Below, in pieces: positions 35,986 through 48,195 of a DNA stretch of 64,000 nucleotides. Made by a program: the position numbers and the translations under genes. The DNA lies in the NCBI GenBank assembly GCA_037783415.1, contig JAZGTN010000022.1:5270001-5334000 (forward strand). Direction: 5' to 3'. Positions within the stretch are counted from its first letter, which is position 1. Each line of letters begins with the position of its first letter. Origin of the DNA: Leptasterias polaris. Its lineage: Eukaryota > Echinodermata > Asteroidea > Forcipulatida > Asteriidae. The notes beneath the pieces are model-generated. The model was given only the letters and a program-made list of their open reading frames with translations, was not told where the DNA came from and made no database searches.

Positions 35986-36135
35986 AATTGGTTTTCAGTC
36001 CCTCTAATTGAGTGGGTATTCCCCACTGGGGTCCCCCCCCCCCCCCACCCAAAATTGAAAATTTCTTCTCGTTTCCTATAGGCATCCTGTTATTGGTGCT
36101 AATTGCGCTGTTATGCGTAATGAAATATAACAGGT
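35986..36135 (+). mobile_element. SINE 3' part, copy 1, with internal poly-C
   Basis: TTGGTTTTCAGTCCCT, ATTCCCCACTGGGGT, ATTTCTTCTCGTTTCCTAT and GGTGCTAATTGCGCTGTTAT align in order with the 3' two-thirds of the SINE at 52800-53045. The head with the RNA polymerase III boxes is missing. At the spot where the other copy reads TTTCCCTCC, this copy has a run of 14 C (36033-36046). Confidence 0.7.
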
Positions 36136-36180
36136 AAAATATATTATATGGGATTAGATTCATTGGATTAATTTAAGTTA

Positions 36181-37310
36181 TATAGGTTTTCTCGGTCAAT
36201 TTCGGCAAATGAGCAGCCAATTTAACCACTGAACCATTCTATTTCGCGCGAAATCGAATGCTACTGAAAAGGGTCATTCGATTTCGTTTTATGACTAGTC
36301 AAATGTACTGTTGCGTCATGAGCTTTTTGAGGCGTGTGTTTAGTCATTCAAATTCATTTTTGGGCAGTCATTTCTGTAATTTGTATCTAAAAAACGCTCT
36401 GTTAAACTTTCGTTTCCTTTCTAATGTTAAAGGCATAAACACGGTTCACTTATTGGCACTTGAGTTACTTTGCCGATGTACCTCGAAGACGAGCTTTCGC
36501 TACAGTTTTAGACGCATTTTTCTAGAAATGGCAGCTCGTGGTCGCTACGCAAGAGTGTCCCAGGTAGATCGAGAAAGTTTGATTGAGGCCTTCGAGGGAA
36601 ACGAGCAAGACTACCTTGAGCTTGCGGTCATCTTGAAGTCAACAAGTCCACAGCAGTGGTACAACCATACCCAAACATAAATGCCAAGATGTCTGGCACG
36701 CCAACAGATTGATGGTTGAGGAAGAAACAACATAAACAATAAGAAACCAGGGAAAACATAAAGAAACACCCCATTCAAAACGTACAAAATTAGGTCTTTA
36801 TCAGTTAACCAATAAAGATCCCCCAACAAAATAAAAAAATAAAAATAAAGAAAAAAACAAAGAAGAAAACAAACCTAATGGGCCCCATGTAAAATCTACT
36901 GGAAACATAAATAAAGAAAGAAAAAAAGTTTGCCTGAATTTAATTGAAGATACAAAACAGTTGCCTTGTACAGTGTATCTGTTTAGTCGCATTTCGTTAT
37001 CGTACTTAATTGAGTTCTCATTTAGCGAAATTGATTGCCTCTTTACGAAATTGAAAAAAAAAAATCAGTAAAAATTTCCAGTCGAACCAGCTTTGCTAAA
37101 TTGAATGATGATTGTGCGTCACGAAAAAGAATGACGATATACTAAATTGAACACAGTGCTAAAGGAATTTGAATGCCTCAAAACGAAATTGAATGACCGA
37201 ATTCTGAATTTGAAACGCAGTAAAAACTGGAGAGGCAAAATAGCTTTAATTCGAACGCACGAAAATTAAATCGGCTGCTCATTTGCTGAATTTGACCGAG
37301 AAAACCTATA
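36181..37310 (+). mobile_element. Degenerate DNA transposon with 44-bp inverted repeats
   Basis: The left end TATAGGTTTTCTCGGTCAAT (36181-36224) and the reverse complement of 37267-37310 match at 41 of 44 bases. The element is 1,130 bp and flanked by TTA/TTA-like bases that allow a TA duplication. Subterminal regions hold repeated CGAAATTGAATG-type motifs. Inside is a stump of a transposase N-terminus (36528-36680). This fits a Tc1/mariner-type element reduced by internal deletion. Confidence 0.85.
36528..36680 (+). pseudogene. Transposase N-terminal fragment (HTH)
   Basis: The frame starts MAARGRYARVSQVDRESLIE, then AFEGNEQDYLELAVILK. The pattern 'R..V...DR..LI.AFE....DYLELA..L' is typical of the DNA-binding helix-turn-helix at the start of IS630/Tc1-type transposases found in many invertebrate genomes. 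Similarity ends near residue 36, after which the frame runs 14 codons into unrelated sequence and stops. The DDE catalytic domain is absent. Upstream in-frame codons from 36258 extend the ORF to 140 codons but are probably not part of the protein. Confidence 0.6.
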
Positions 37311-38519
37311 TTAGATTAGATTCAATCAGATACATGATTTTATTTGGAATTGTTTATGTTAAAATGGAAAAAAACAAAAAAATTAAAAACAAGCAAATCT
37401 GTTTATATAAAGTTTTGTTTAATGTCCTAAACCTTGCGATATCCCTGTTCAATACTTCCCGTTTGTCCCCTTTTTTGTTTTGCATTCAAAGAGTTGTCGT
37501 CATATTTCATTAAAACTGCCCCACAAACAGAATAATAACAATTAATATTACATATCGATCCCCTCCTGTCAAATTCAACTGAAGCGAGACATAGTCTACT
37601 TTTCTTTGCCAATTGCCTTAGGGTAAACCATCCAGCAGCGCTGTATTAAAAATGTGTTGGGAAGGCCGGTCCAATATTAAAAATACAGCCCTATAGCGAG
37701 TCAAAGTGTTGACCTTAAGTGGGCATGTAGGGCCTATTGACCTGGTTCTTGTAAGGTCACCCTACCGGCCATTAAATACAAGTTTTATTACGAGTCTTTA
37801 TTTAAAAAAATCGCAAGAGAAGTGTCCGTGATGTGTATTTTGTTACATCAGTCACATGATCACTCTAACCGTGATATGCATAGACTAAGGACGGTACCGC
37901 AAGGGGTCGGGTTGGTATTCCGAACCTCAATTGGTCTTAAACTTGGTTCAAGTACCAATTATCGCGAGAAACAAAATTCCACTCCAATTGAATTCACATT
38001 AAAATAAAGAAAAATTAAGAATTTGGCTTATCAAAAATGTATACTTTCGAATGCACGTTTTTGCACTTGACGTTTTACTCAAACATGACGCCATGTTTTC
38101 AGGTGGAATGAGCTACAATGCCGGTACCATCTGTCGACGTCATTGATAATAACAACTATAGTTCTTTTAGAGGGCCGGAACATAGCCGCTAGATCAGGGG
38201 TATACAATCCAAATAAACAACTGTTATAAGTACAAAGCTTTAAACAGATCTAAATAGTTCAGCGTTGAGTTGTTTCCGGAACCCAAATTTCGTATTAAGC
38301 CCCCTAACACAAACAGGTTACCAACTAAAATAGCCTAAATGGTGCATCAACTAAAATATAAGGTGAACTTCCAGACTGACTCGCCACTAAATTTTACATG
38401 GTAGTTACTAGACAAAATGTAAAAGTAACATTAAGACAACGTGTGTGCATGCAGCGAACCGAAAATCCAATTTAAAGATGTTAATAACCGTCTGATTTTT
38501 AATTACACTGTAGACCCGA
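37311..38519. other. No gene recognised
   Basis: A small hairpin (TTGGTATTCCGAACC with GGTTCAAGTACCAA) lies at about 37911-37960. Nothing else is supported. Confidence 0.4.
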
Positions 38520-38541
38520 CCCCCCCCCCCCCCCCCCCCCC
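38520..38541. repeat. Poly-C tract, 22 nt
   Basis: Uninterrupted run of 22 C on the plus strand. Confidence 0.97.
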
Positions 38542-40233
38542 ACCCGCGTCGATTCAAACTGCATGAGTAACATTGTGTCACAGAGCAAGCTGTCATCATC
38601 AGTGACGTCACTAAATGTCAACTCGACCCATCTCCCTTTCAATCGATAATTTTACCAATAATAAGACCTAGTTTCGTGCCAGCAAAGCGATTTCCAACGC
38701 CACACATCCAAGGCCGTTTAATGGAAAAATTGGCTCGTCTGGTTTTTTCACCCGGCTGTTGAAGAATTTCTTGCGAAGGTTGAGTGATCAAACACACAGA
38801 TATTACACGGTAAAATGAGTAACAACCAATAACTGACGCAAGTTTTCCTTGTACGGTTACTGGGGTGTATGATTTGACTCAGTGTTAATATTATTTCGCA
38901 GTGTGACGGGAGGTAGACAAGGGTGTGTTTCCCTTTTCGAAATGAAAAAAGAGAGCAGTTTATTTTTCCTACGTGCCAGTGACATTATGTGGCAAGCAGT
39001 ATGTTAAAGTATGTTGTTATACACGCTCTATTGGTGTGATGTTTCAGGAACCTCCGGCATGTGCTTTATTATAGAACGAAGACAAAACGATGAAAAAAGC
39101 CGTTTGACGTGGAAGTGTGTGCGAGTCGCCTTTGTTGATATTGATATGAAACAAATACAGGGTTACATTTTTAAAAGCTGCCATTGATCTGAATGAAAAA
39201 ACAAGCGTCATTGTGAGAAAGACGCCGATGCATTTACGCGATTAAGATGTTCCATAGTAAGTTCCTGCCCCCCATCTAAAGCCCACCCCCTCCGGCCAAA
39301 TTCCAAGGAAAAGACCCTGACTTAGTCGATAACGAAAAAGGCCCTTTGGTCGCCAGAGGTGGAAAACAGAATCGTTAGCATTGCAGAACTGACATTTGGC
39401 AGGTGGGGATCGATCAAAGACGATTTTGGCGGGAACTTTAGGCGGGAAGAAGAAATGAAAATTGCCTAAATTGATCAAGAATGGATTCTGCCTAAATGCT
39501 TTGGTAACTATCTTGCATACATCGTGTATATGAATTTATTCTCAAAATGATTGCGTACTCGCAGTAAAAAGACACCATTTTCGCAAGTTCCAAGGATTCG
39601 TTGTGTGAGCTAAAAACAAAGCATCTGGCGAGCATTGCACACAAAACGTTTTTATATAATCTTATATTGACATTATCTGCCAGGTGTACTTTTACACAAT
39701 CCAACTTGTTGCAAAATTTCCCAACTGATTCAGTATTACTTTAATAATGGAGGTAGAAGAATGGTCACTACATATTGAAGATTAAAGCTCAGATGTCTTA
39801 AAGCTTGGAAAATGACCATTAAGACAAAATGATTGGTCTCTCTCTTTCTTCAACTGGGGGAAGATATCGGTCAATCATAGCTGGAAGGGATACGATCAAA
39901 CCGATAGTAAAACGTGTTCGAGCTGCTGGATCCATTTCACGTCTCGGGGCGACGTTCCATTTTAAAAGGAAATTTATGTCGATGATGGCGCGGATTTTTA
40001 TCGTTCATGTGGTTCAGCCAGTGGAAAAGCAGAAGGTCTTTGAGGTGTAAAAAGACTTGCTAAGGAACAATGGATTGCCATCTGATGTCATGCCGGAATA
40101 TGGATTGAAAAGCATTCTAGACTCGGCCACTTCACTCCTGCGGTATAGCTCGAGTAATATAAACGCTATAGGTGGCTGCACCACAAATGGCGTTTGATGT
40201 GTAGTATCTCCACACTAGTGTAATGTGGCATTT
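38542..40233. other. No gene recognised
   Basis: A TGACGTCA octamer occurs at 38603-38610. Short frames at 39242-39704 (minus) and 39829-40050 (plus) have no recognisable domain. Confidence 0.4.
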
Positions 40234-41192
40234 GGGCCCAATTTCATGGCTCTGCTTAAAGGGACACACCGGTTAACTGTTTGCGTAATTTAGTCAAGTA
40301 GAATCAAAGACAATTATTTCTAGATGGTTTTTATATATTTTGTTTACAAAAATATCACGTAATTAACGAGAAATGACCGAAAAAAACAAAATCGGTCAAA
40401 GGTCAGCGTATACGCTTTACCAGCCGTTGCAAGTGCAAATTTACGGGATACATGCTGCGCTCTGTTGCAAGTAGACTGGTGCTCTGTTTATGTAAATGTT
40501 TTACTACGTCAAGGCATGAGGATCCAGTCTACGTTAACCATCTGAAAGTGTGTATATACAACTGTGTACTGTAAAACACGCTTCCGTTACTCGGACTCTC
40601 TGAAATAAAATCTTACGTTCGGTTTTTTGTAATTATTTACAATTATATCCATAATTTGAATACGTATTTTCTTTTGTCAATACTCCTGAATACTTGTTAA
40701 AAAACAGAGTTGAGTTCGGTACAGTAATAAATTTTTATACGGCTGGAAGTAAAACTGACTACAAAAATCACGAGGGTTATCCGAACCAAAAATGTGGTTC
40801 GGATAACCCATGTGACCTTCGTTTTTTGAAAAATGCTAAAAACCGGCCAAAATTGATGGTTTCTTTTAGGAACCGTTCTTCTCCGTTCCTGGAAGACCTT
40901 TGAAGTCATGTTTTAGTCTATTTTGTAGCCAAAATAGCCCAACGAAGCCGGTGTGTCCCTTTATAACGTAAGCAAAGAGTCTGCGCTTACGGAATCAGGG
41001 AATTTCGCGCTTACGTCAAGAGTTTCACGGGTTAGCAGGGAACTTTTGCTTGTGCGCTTGCGTATAGTCCACGTTACTATAGGCATTCTACGCTTACCCA
41101 GCTATGCGCAGAAATTTGGCGATTGCTCGGTAAGCGGAGAATGGTGATCGCAAGCACAGAATTCGGCGGTAAGCAGAGCCATGAAATTGGGC
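40234..41192. mobile_element. MITE family E, interrupted by another element
   Basis: The outer inverted repeats are GGGCCCAATTTCATGGCTCT (40234 on) and AGAGCCATGAAATTGGGC (to 41192). From 40963 to 41192 the sequence is the reverse complement of 55247-55489, sharing for example GAATTCTG, GATCACCATTCTCCGCTTAC and TGCTAACCCGTGAAA. Without the insertion at 40259-40961 the element is about 255 bp. Confidence 0.85.
40259..40961. mobile_element. 703-bp element inserted in family E MITE
   Basis: Perfect terminal inverted repeats AAGGGACACACCGG and CCGGTGTGTCCCTT are bounded by TA on both sides (40257-40258 and 40962-40963), so TA is the likely duplicated target, as for Tc1/mariner elements. An internal perfect 14-bp hairpin (GGGTTATCCGAACC, 40774-40787, with 40796-40809) lies right of centre. 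Opposing frames of about 70 codons over it are not convincing, so the element is probably non-autonomous. Confidence 0.85.
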
Positions 41193-44170
41193 ACAGCTTG
41201 TTTTGTTTAAGAACTTGTGAGTTCTTTAATTTTATGCCGTGATTAGAAGACGGATGAACAGAGAGAGGCAAGAGAGTTTTGACCCCATCACCCTCAAAAT
41301 AACAAAAACAGCATCAGGCCTGGAAAGTATAACGTGTGGGGTTGCGACCAATATGAGGGGCATTTGGTGGCAGTTAAAAAATGATAAACTTGACTTGGGG
41401 ATAAGAACAGATATTCATTTGGAATAAATTCCTGAAGTGTTGTGATTTTTTTGTAAATAATAACGTTTCTTTATGTCTTATAACAGTTATATATTGCGTA
41501 GCATAACTTACTTTCTAAAAACTTTTTTTTTCGGATAGTAGAAAAACATCACAGTTTCAAATTGTTTGCAGTTTTCAGAATAAATGTGTAAAATGCTAAA
41601 GACATATCTTATGCTTTCAGAAAAAAAACACAAAAAAAACCCAAAACCAGTAGGCCTATAGCGTTTTATTTAATATTTTGTACTGAAAGTCATGTATGCT
41701 ATACATGCATATACGACGCAAACCTTTATTTTGTTCAATGCAAGCTTTCAACTACTACTTTGAAATATCTAAAATTTCAAGAGATATCTCAGTTTCCAAT
41801 AGTTATATCTAATACCGGTATATCTTATAGCTAACTTGATTACAACAAAGGTCTTGATTGATATTAAGTTCACTTTACCATCGCCCAACCTCGTAAGTGC
41901 CGTGTTCCTTTTCGTAAGCTTCATCACTCAATCGCGCCGCAAGTGTCCTCCAAAAGCCACAACAAACTCAATTCAACGTCTCCATCATTCAATCCACCTC
42001 AACTTCGTGTACGTTTTAGCGGAAATAGCGTTATGTAGCTAATTCTATAAATCCATCGGTGGTAAGACTGTACAGGTGTGACGTCACCTTTTACTTTTGA
42101 TCTAGGTACCTTGTTATCTTAAGGTAGGCAAAGTATATCAGATGAAGTATTATCAATACAGAGCTTTGCCATGGTAACAGGGAGAATGGCAATTGGATAA
42201 AATTATATTGCACCTTATTGTGTGCTTAATAGTATGGTACATCATTTTGATTGAGAAATATTTATCTCGATTTGGTAATATTTCTGTGTTCAAATACGAC
42301 CCCTGTGACCCAGACTGAGAGGAGGTATAATTATAGTCTGGTCCCTCTATTGTAATGGTGATTATTGTTATATTCGTTATGACGCATACAGGAATCGGAC
42401 AAAGATGGCCGCGGTGTTTTGGGAGAACCTTGCAATTAATTTGACTCACACTTAATAGATTGGACGACTTTCATTCACTCATGCATCAACATTTCTTCTT
42501 CACTTCACAGTGTAACTAAATTACATCGTTGTGGGGACATTATTGTGAATAAAAATAAAATATTCAGTCTGAGTTTATGTTTATTGCTTAGGGTTTCTCA
42601 ACTGTACATTTTTGCTTGCCCGTAGCACTACTAGGCCTACCCGTACTTGTGTATTCATATTTGCAAATACACGTCGTCTTTTATTATCTGTGAGTTATGC
42701 GAAATGGCGTAACTACTCGTTTTTTCCTCCGTCCTCTCTCTCATCCACTTTCAATGCCTGACCTCTTCAAGAATACGTCTTGAGAATGACTCATCCGCAC
42801 GACGCGTGTGTCATGAATGAATGAATGATAGACGGCTCGACCCGCTGCTGCATGCGGGCCGAAACCGTGGCATCAGTCAATCGCTCATACACCACCTCAC
42901 GTCCTGTCCCCTTAAACATCGTCACCTCGAGAGCCGTGTATAACTAGAATTGTTTTCTAAGAGTAGAGAAAATACCATTATTCACTTATAAAAAGTTGTC
43001 CCAACTCCAAGGTGAATACTCAATGTTCTTTAACCGTATATTTAACGCGTCGAATTGAACAAATATACGAACTTTCCCCGAAAGATTACAAATTCTTCCA
43101 TGAATAATATTTGCATAATTACACACTCCATGTTGAATTAACACAGGAGGGAAATTTCGCGTCGTGGAAATACTTGAACTTTGCTGAAATTTAATTGTTA
43201 ATTTTCTTAGCTTATTAAGAAATTTAAAGTGCTACATTACTTTAAGGGAGATAAAATGTTATTAGCGATGATTAATACGTAAGCCATACATCACAATGTC
43301 TACATAGAGTCTACAGTTTAATGATACCAATTTATTAAAATATCCAATGATACTTCAAATACTTCAGTCAACATTATAATCCTACGAAAACAGCGCTGGC
43401 TAAAAACTGTCATCTCTTGATATTCTGGATTATCATGCCGGATATAGTGGACCGTTTTCTTGTGAAAAAAAATCACGACTTTAATGCGAAGCAAATGCTG
43501 AAGGCGGTGATTAATTTAAACTTGTAGATCGCGACAGATGAATATTCCACGGTGTTGTTACACAGTAAGGTGTTGAACTTTCACTACAGGGCTGTATAGT
43601 CAGCATCATCTGTGTGTTGTCTGCAAATACTTGGTGTGGGTTTTGGCAGACGTGATTTTCAGATTATAAAAGCGAGACGCACGCAGCGCGGAATATTGTT
43701 TGATAAACACAGGATTTGTTTTTTCAATTTGGAACTTAATACGACCATATTACTGAGGGTCATAAGAACTTAATCGTTTTAATATTCAGTACAATAAACA
43801 TGAAGATTCATTGCAATGTTGTAATATTAATATATTGAAAACCAACTTGTTGATGTGAAGAATTGCTTTAAAGATGTAGGTCTGATTTTCGCCCAATTTA
43901 GACCCCAAAATTTGGATTTAAATTTAGAATAGCTACTTTAATATTCGAGAAAGTTGAAAGTATTTTTTTAATGTCTTGCACGGAAACAAATCTGCCAATG
44001 ATGAGTGGTAGTTAATTGAAAATTGAAATGAATTGTTGTCGGAAAATTTATTTTACGTCCTTCGTTTTGAAACAGCATCATCTGCCACTCTCTCTTTCGT
44101 TTCATTCCACTTGACTGCTTCTGTTATACCTGTTTAGGTGTGTTGCATTGTCATAATAGCATTCAAGAAT
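41193..44170. other. No gene recognised
   Basis: A TGACGTCA octamer lies at 42079-42086. A stretch GACCAGACTATAATTATA (reverse of about 42325-42345) resembles GACCAGACTATAACCC near 24402 and may mark another old repeat. (GAAT)n is present at 42815-42829. Confidence 0.4.
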
Positions 44171-44216
44171 GACTTTGCTATGGTCGAAACGTCAGGCCAT
44201 TAACTATTTTTTTGCA
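44171..44216 (+). repeat. Short dispersed repeat, copy 1
   Basis: The stretch GACTTTGCTATGGTCGAAAC, GTCAGGCCATTAACTATTTT, TTTGCA is repeated in reverse orientation at 50624-50667. It is part of some dispersed element whose borders I cannot define. Confidence 0.6.
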
Positions 44217-44784
44217 TTTCTACCGTAGGTCCTTTTGGTTGGTAAGCAGTTTGCAACAGCTAAATTTTTTCCCCTCAAAATTCGATCACAGAAAAGGTAT
44301 TAAAAATTTTTAACAATCTACAAAAATTGGGCCATCAACTTCATAAAGGAATCCCGAGTGTAACAGTACGAGACATTTTTGTTTGCTCTGTTTATAACAA
44401 GATTTATCTAGCTGTTTTCTCTCCTTTTAGAATTGGATAGTGAATTGAAAGAAAGGCGGGAATGGGGGGAATTGGTTTAACGTTCTTTGTCCTGGAACGG
44501 ACGTAACATTGATATTGTTCATTCTCGTTTTCCCCTTTACAAACAAATCCGACGCTATAAATAAGTGACAGGGCAGGGTTGGTTTGTACAAGGTCTGCGA
44601 ATGCAGTACACGGGTGTCATGTGTTCTTCAAATTATTTTGAAATCCATGTTAAACCGTGGCTGAAATGGAAAATAGTCTGATACCTTCTCGCACTATACA
44701 AATATTGCATCATAGAGGAACACAGACAGAGATGATGACATTATTCATGATCAATATTTAAAGTGTATGATTTTTATTGATTTT

Positions 44785-45016
44785 TTTAAAACTTTATAAT
44801 CTTCTGGCTCCGAAATGACCCGGATTAATGCGGGTGGGGTGGGGGGGGGGGGGGGGGGTCGAGGCCAACCCGGAAACTGTTTTTTAAAATGGGATTTCAA
44901 TGACCCATTTACGGGTCATTGTGACACAGATTCTGGGTCATACTGCACAGAAATGGGTCAGGCCACACGGAACCTGGAGTCCGCGTCATTCTGACCGGGA
45001 TTATTTTTAAAGAGTG
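44785..45016 (-). mobile_element. Compact relative of the 5221-8197 element, with poly-G
   Basis: Reverse-complemented, this region reads TCTTTAAAAATAATCCCGGT, CCTGACCCATTTCTGTG, GACCCAGAATCTGTGTCACA and ATTTTAAAAAACAG. The same order occurs at the ends of 5221-8197 (GACCCATA, GACCCGGAATCTGTGTCA, CATTTTAAAAATAATT). Only one or two 22-bp units are present. An 18-G run (44841-44858) has grown inside it. Confidence 0.6.
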
Positions 45017-47275
45017 TTTAAAGATCATTTAATTCCAAACAAATCACCCAATTTCTGCACAGTTAAACACAACAAATATATGTCATAAGTGGGTTTAGCA
45101 TTGCCAAAATATTTCCGATGAAAACCCCTTTAAATAGAATATAGAGCACAAGGAATATCGCTCATAAAATGCATCCAGTCAAACGTTGTGCGTATTATAG
45201 ACGTGTACACCCATGTGAACTCATTGCAAGTCACGCTTCTAATCCAACAAGCTGGTACAAATAACGTAGATGACAGTCCAGACTTTGATTGGGGCTCTTT
45301 ACCATCGAATTTATTGGACAAAAATAATTAGCCTATAAAACCCTTTCCCCTAAGCTTTCATAACCATAGCACATCGAAGGAATGAACCCAGTATTGTATT
45401 GATTAAAGTCTGCACATAAAGGGAAGCTACCCATTAACAAATCTGGGTCTCTCGTTCAGTTCTTTTCAAAGTGTATTGTCAGGATTTGTTTTATTTCATG
45501 GACTTTTCAGTAAAATATCTCTGTTTTCCATCACTGGTTGACAACGAAGTAAAGAAAGAAGAGACAAAAGGCATTTTTTTAAATATTGTATCGGGGATAA
45601 AGAATGTTGTGTTTTACATTAATACTTGGGTGGGATTTTAACCTACGACTTTTGCCACGATTGCAGAGAGTCAAATCTTAAAATGATGATCAGTGGTCTT
45701 TATCCCATGTAGAACCAAATCAATAATATAACTTTTTTCATGGTTTCATTTTCAAGTTTTTAAATCATTGCATTTATTTTGTCCTCTGTGTTTTTGTAAG
45801 CCATACCTGTAAGCCTGCCGTGTAGAACTCCCCGAAGGCTACTTCTACATTGTCTATAATAATCTGCCATGTCTTTCGAGTGATGAGTTTGCACTATTTT
45901 TGTGTTCCGTTTGGACAAATAATTAACTAGTTGACCAGTGTTGCATCCCACCATCTACAAATCTTTTATTTATTTATTAGTAATCACGCTTATAATCTTT
46001 ATTTTTTTTCATGAAACGAAATTATAAACTGCAGTTGAGTTGTAGCCATGACCGCGGCCCCATAAACAACTCCACTGTGACAGTGCTTTGTTACGGTTCG
46101 CCAACTAGCGTTCATTCCCACCGTGAGTTCCGGGGTCTGTCTATTATCATATAAAGACAGCATGAATTTCTAAGCAGATCAGAGTCGTGCCCATTGTGTG
46201 ACGCACATTATTAATAAACTGGAATAAAATTAAATCTTCCTTCATAAAGAACGGTAAACTGAATTATAGCACAATTCCCGCGGCTGGTCTTTATTTGATT
46301 TAGTTGCGTTCAGATGACAACTATAATGGTTCCAGGTAGGCATGTGGACCAATAAGATGTATTGGGGTAGATGGTGGTGTTTAGGGGGTAGGTTTGGCTC
46401 TAGTCAGTGCCGTGATTTTAAGCTATGGTGCCCTTCAGAGGTGTGACTCTGGACCCGGTCGGCTCCATGGAGTCTGGACCCAAGTCGTGTCACTCTAATT
46501 TTAGCGGGCAAATTGTACAAATTATTGATCCTATGGATCTTTGAAAATCACGCTGTAACCATCTGTGTCTGTTTCCCAATATTACCCTTCAAGCAATATT
46601 TAATGCAAAAGCAACCCGGCTATTTAAGGTAGCCTACGCATCCTCGATTTGGCTATTTGAATTTGTATGACAGAAACAAACTTTTGTTTTCAAATTGATA
46701 ACATTGTGTATCGATATTTATGGATTCATTTGCTATATATGAATGACATTTCAAAGATTTTCTTGGTAATTTTCTTGAAGACTATTTTCAATATAGATGC
46801 TGGTTCATCTATAAAATAGGCTAAGCTTGCAAATAGATCGTGCAGTCTTCATGAGCATAATGCCAGAGACACGAGCGTTAACAAAATGGGATTAATTACC
46901 AGTTTCGACATGAGTATCCGCGAGTTGTCTTTTCAATTTACGACTGTGTAGATTCTTGTAAAAACTTGTTAATACTGCATCGATTTATTTTAGTTTCCAA
47001 AAGTTCACTTTCAGCCAAACAATTAACAGTTAGATGAAGTGCTGAATTCATGCACCCATTGTATGGGGACAGTTTTAAGTCTCACTTTACGTCTTTCCTT
47101 TATACCTTTTGAAAGACGTTCTCCACAATGTCAAACAAAAGTGACTTGTGGAGTTGATTTGCATTATTCACTGATTTTAGTGGAAATAAAATTATTAATT
47201 GAATTTGTCGAAAGACGTACTGTATTTTGTTATGGTGCAGTGATAGGCCTATCATGGAGTTTTTTATTGCGGGTT
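45017..47275. other. No gene recognised
   Basis: Only short frames without motifs. A local inverted pair (GTGACTCTGGACCC with GGACCCAAGTCGTGTCAC) surrounds GGCTCCATGGAGTC near 46442-46495. Confidence 0.4.
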
Positions 47276-47297
47276 CCCCCCCCCCCCCCCCCCCCCC
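47276..47297. repeat. Poly-C tract, 22 nt
   Basis: Uninterrupted run of 22 C on the plus strand. It makes proline- or glycine-run frames on both strands, which are spurious. Confidence 0.97.
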
Positions 47298-48002
47298 AAA
47301 AAAGACGACTTGTACTTGTGCCATCATTGTGGTTGATTTTAAAGTCTCTCTCCAAGCAACATATGGCCTATTCACATACAAGCGAAATTTCAATCTGTGT
47401 AATGTAAATACATTGCACATGTCTGTCTATGACGAATTTGTCATACCAATCCACACTTACCTTTACTAGTCGGTGAATAAATTGTCCTGCTTCACACATC
47501 GTGTTTTATCTTCCGAATGACTACACTACTAATGACATGAAAGACGTGCCGCTGTTCTGAGGACGTTGAATCAGCGTAAAGTGAGGTCCAGATGAGCTAA
47601 AGGTTGCGTATAATTTTATATAAACGTTTAATTCTAGACAGGTTGGCGCGCAAACAATCGATGAAAATTGCACAGTGGGGTTGTTGTGAGTCGTCTGCTC
47701 TATGTGGTGACCGTGGCATTACACTCGCTCTCATCTCTGCAGATGAGGCACAGGCTGTTTGATTGGATTGGAGTTGTATGAACTCGAGAGGGCGCTATTC
47801 AATAGTCCCAGCCGACAGTTGTAATTCTTTTGAAGATTTTGTAAATTGTTTAATGCAGTGATATGTTTTTTCAACTTTTGTGAAGACGATATATTTTCGT
47901 TTATTGATTAAATCAGGTAACAGTACAATACACCATAAAATGATACCAAAATACATTGTTTTGATTTGAAGATTTAGCACACGCAATATACAACAATTTA
48001 GT
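47298..48002. other. Nothing recognised
   Basis: No feature is supported in this stretch. Confidence 0.4.
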
Positions 48003-48195
48003 GATTGTTTTCGTTTGTATATTGTTTTTTCCGTGTTTTCTTTGGGGAACTTGGTTGGCGCAAAGGGAATTCGTTTGGGAATGTTTTTTTTTAACCCGGC
48101 TCAAAAGAGTTATTGAAAAAATCCTAAAAACGTTCCCTTTGCCGCCACGCTCCCCAAAGAAAACACAGGGAAAAACAACTACATACAAACAAACT
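48003..48195. repeat. ~190-bp imperfect palindrome
   Basis: GTTTTCTTTGGGGAACTTGG, GGCGCAAAGGGAA (left) is mirrored by TTCCCTTTGCCGCCACGCTC, CCCAAAGAAAACAC (right), and the outer parts GTTTGTATATTG and ACTACATACAAAC also pair. The tip holds TTTTTTTTTAACCCGG. It produces overlapping frames on both strands (81 and 105 codons), which are a consequence of the palindrome. It is a candidate MITE. Confidence 0.75.

Noticed and set aside
47039..47469. Frames with poly-proline or poly-glycine runs
   Set aside because: They exist because of the 22-C homopolymer; no other coding signal.
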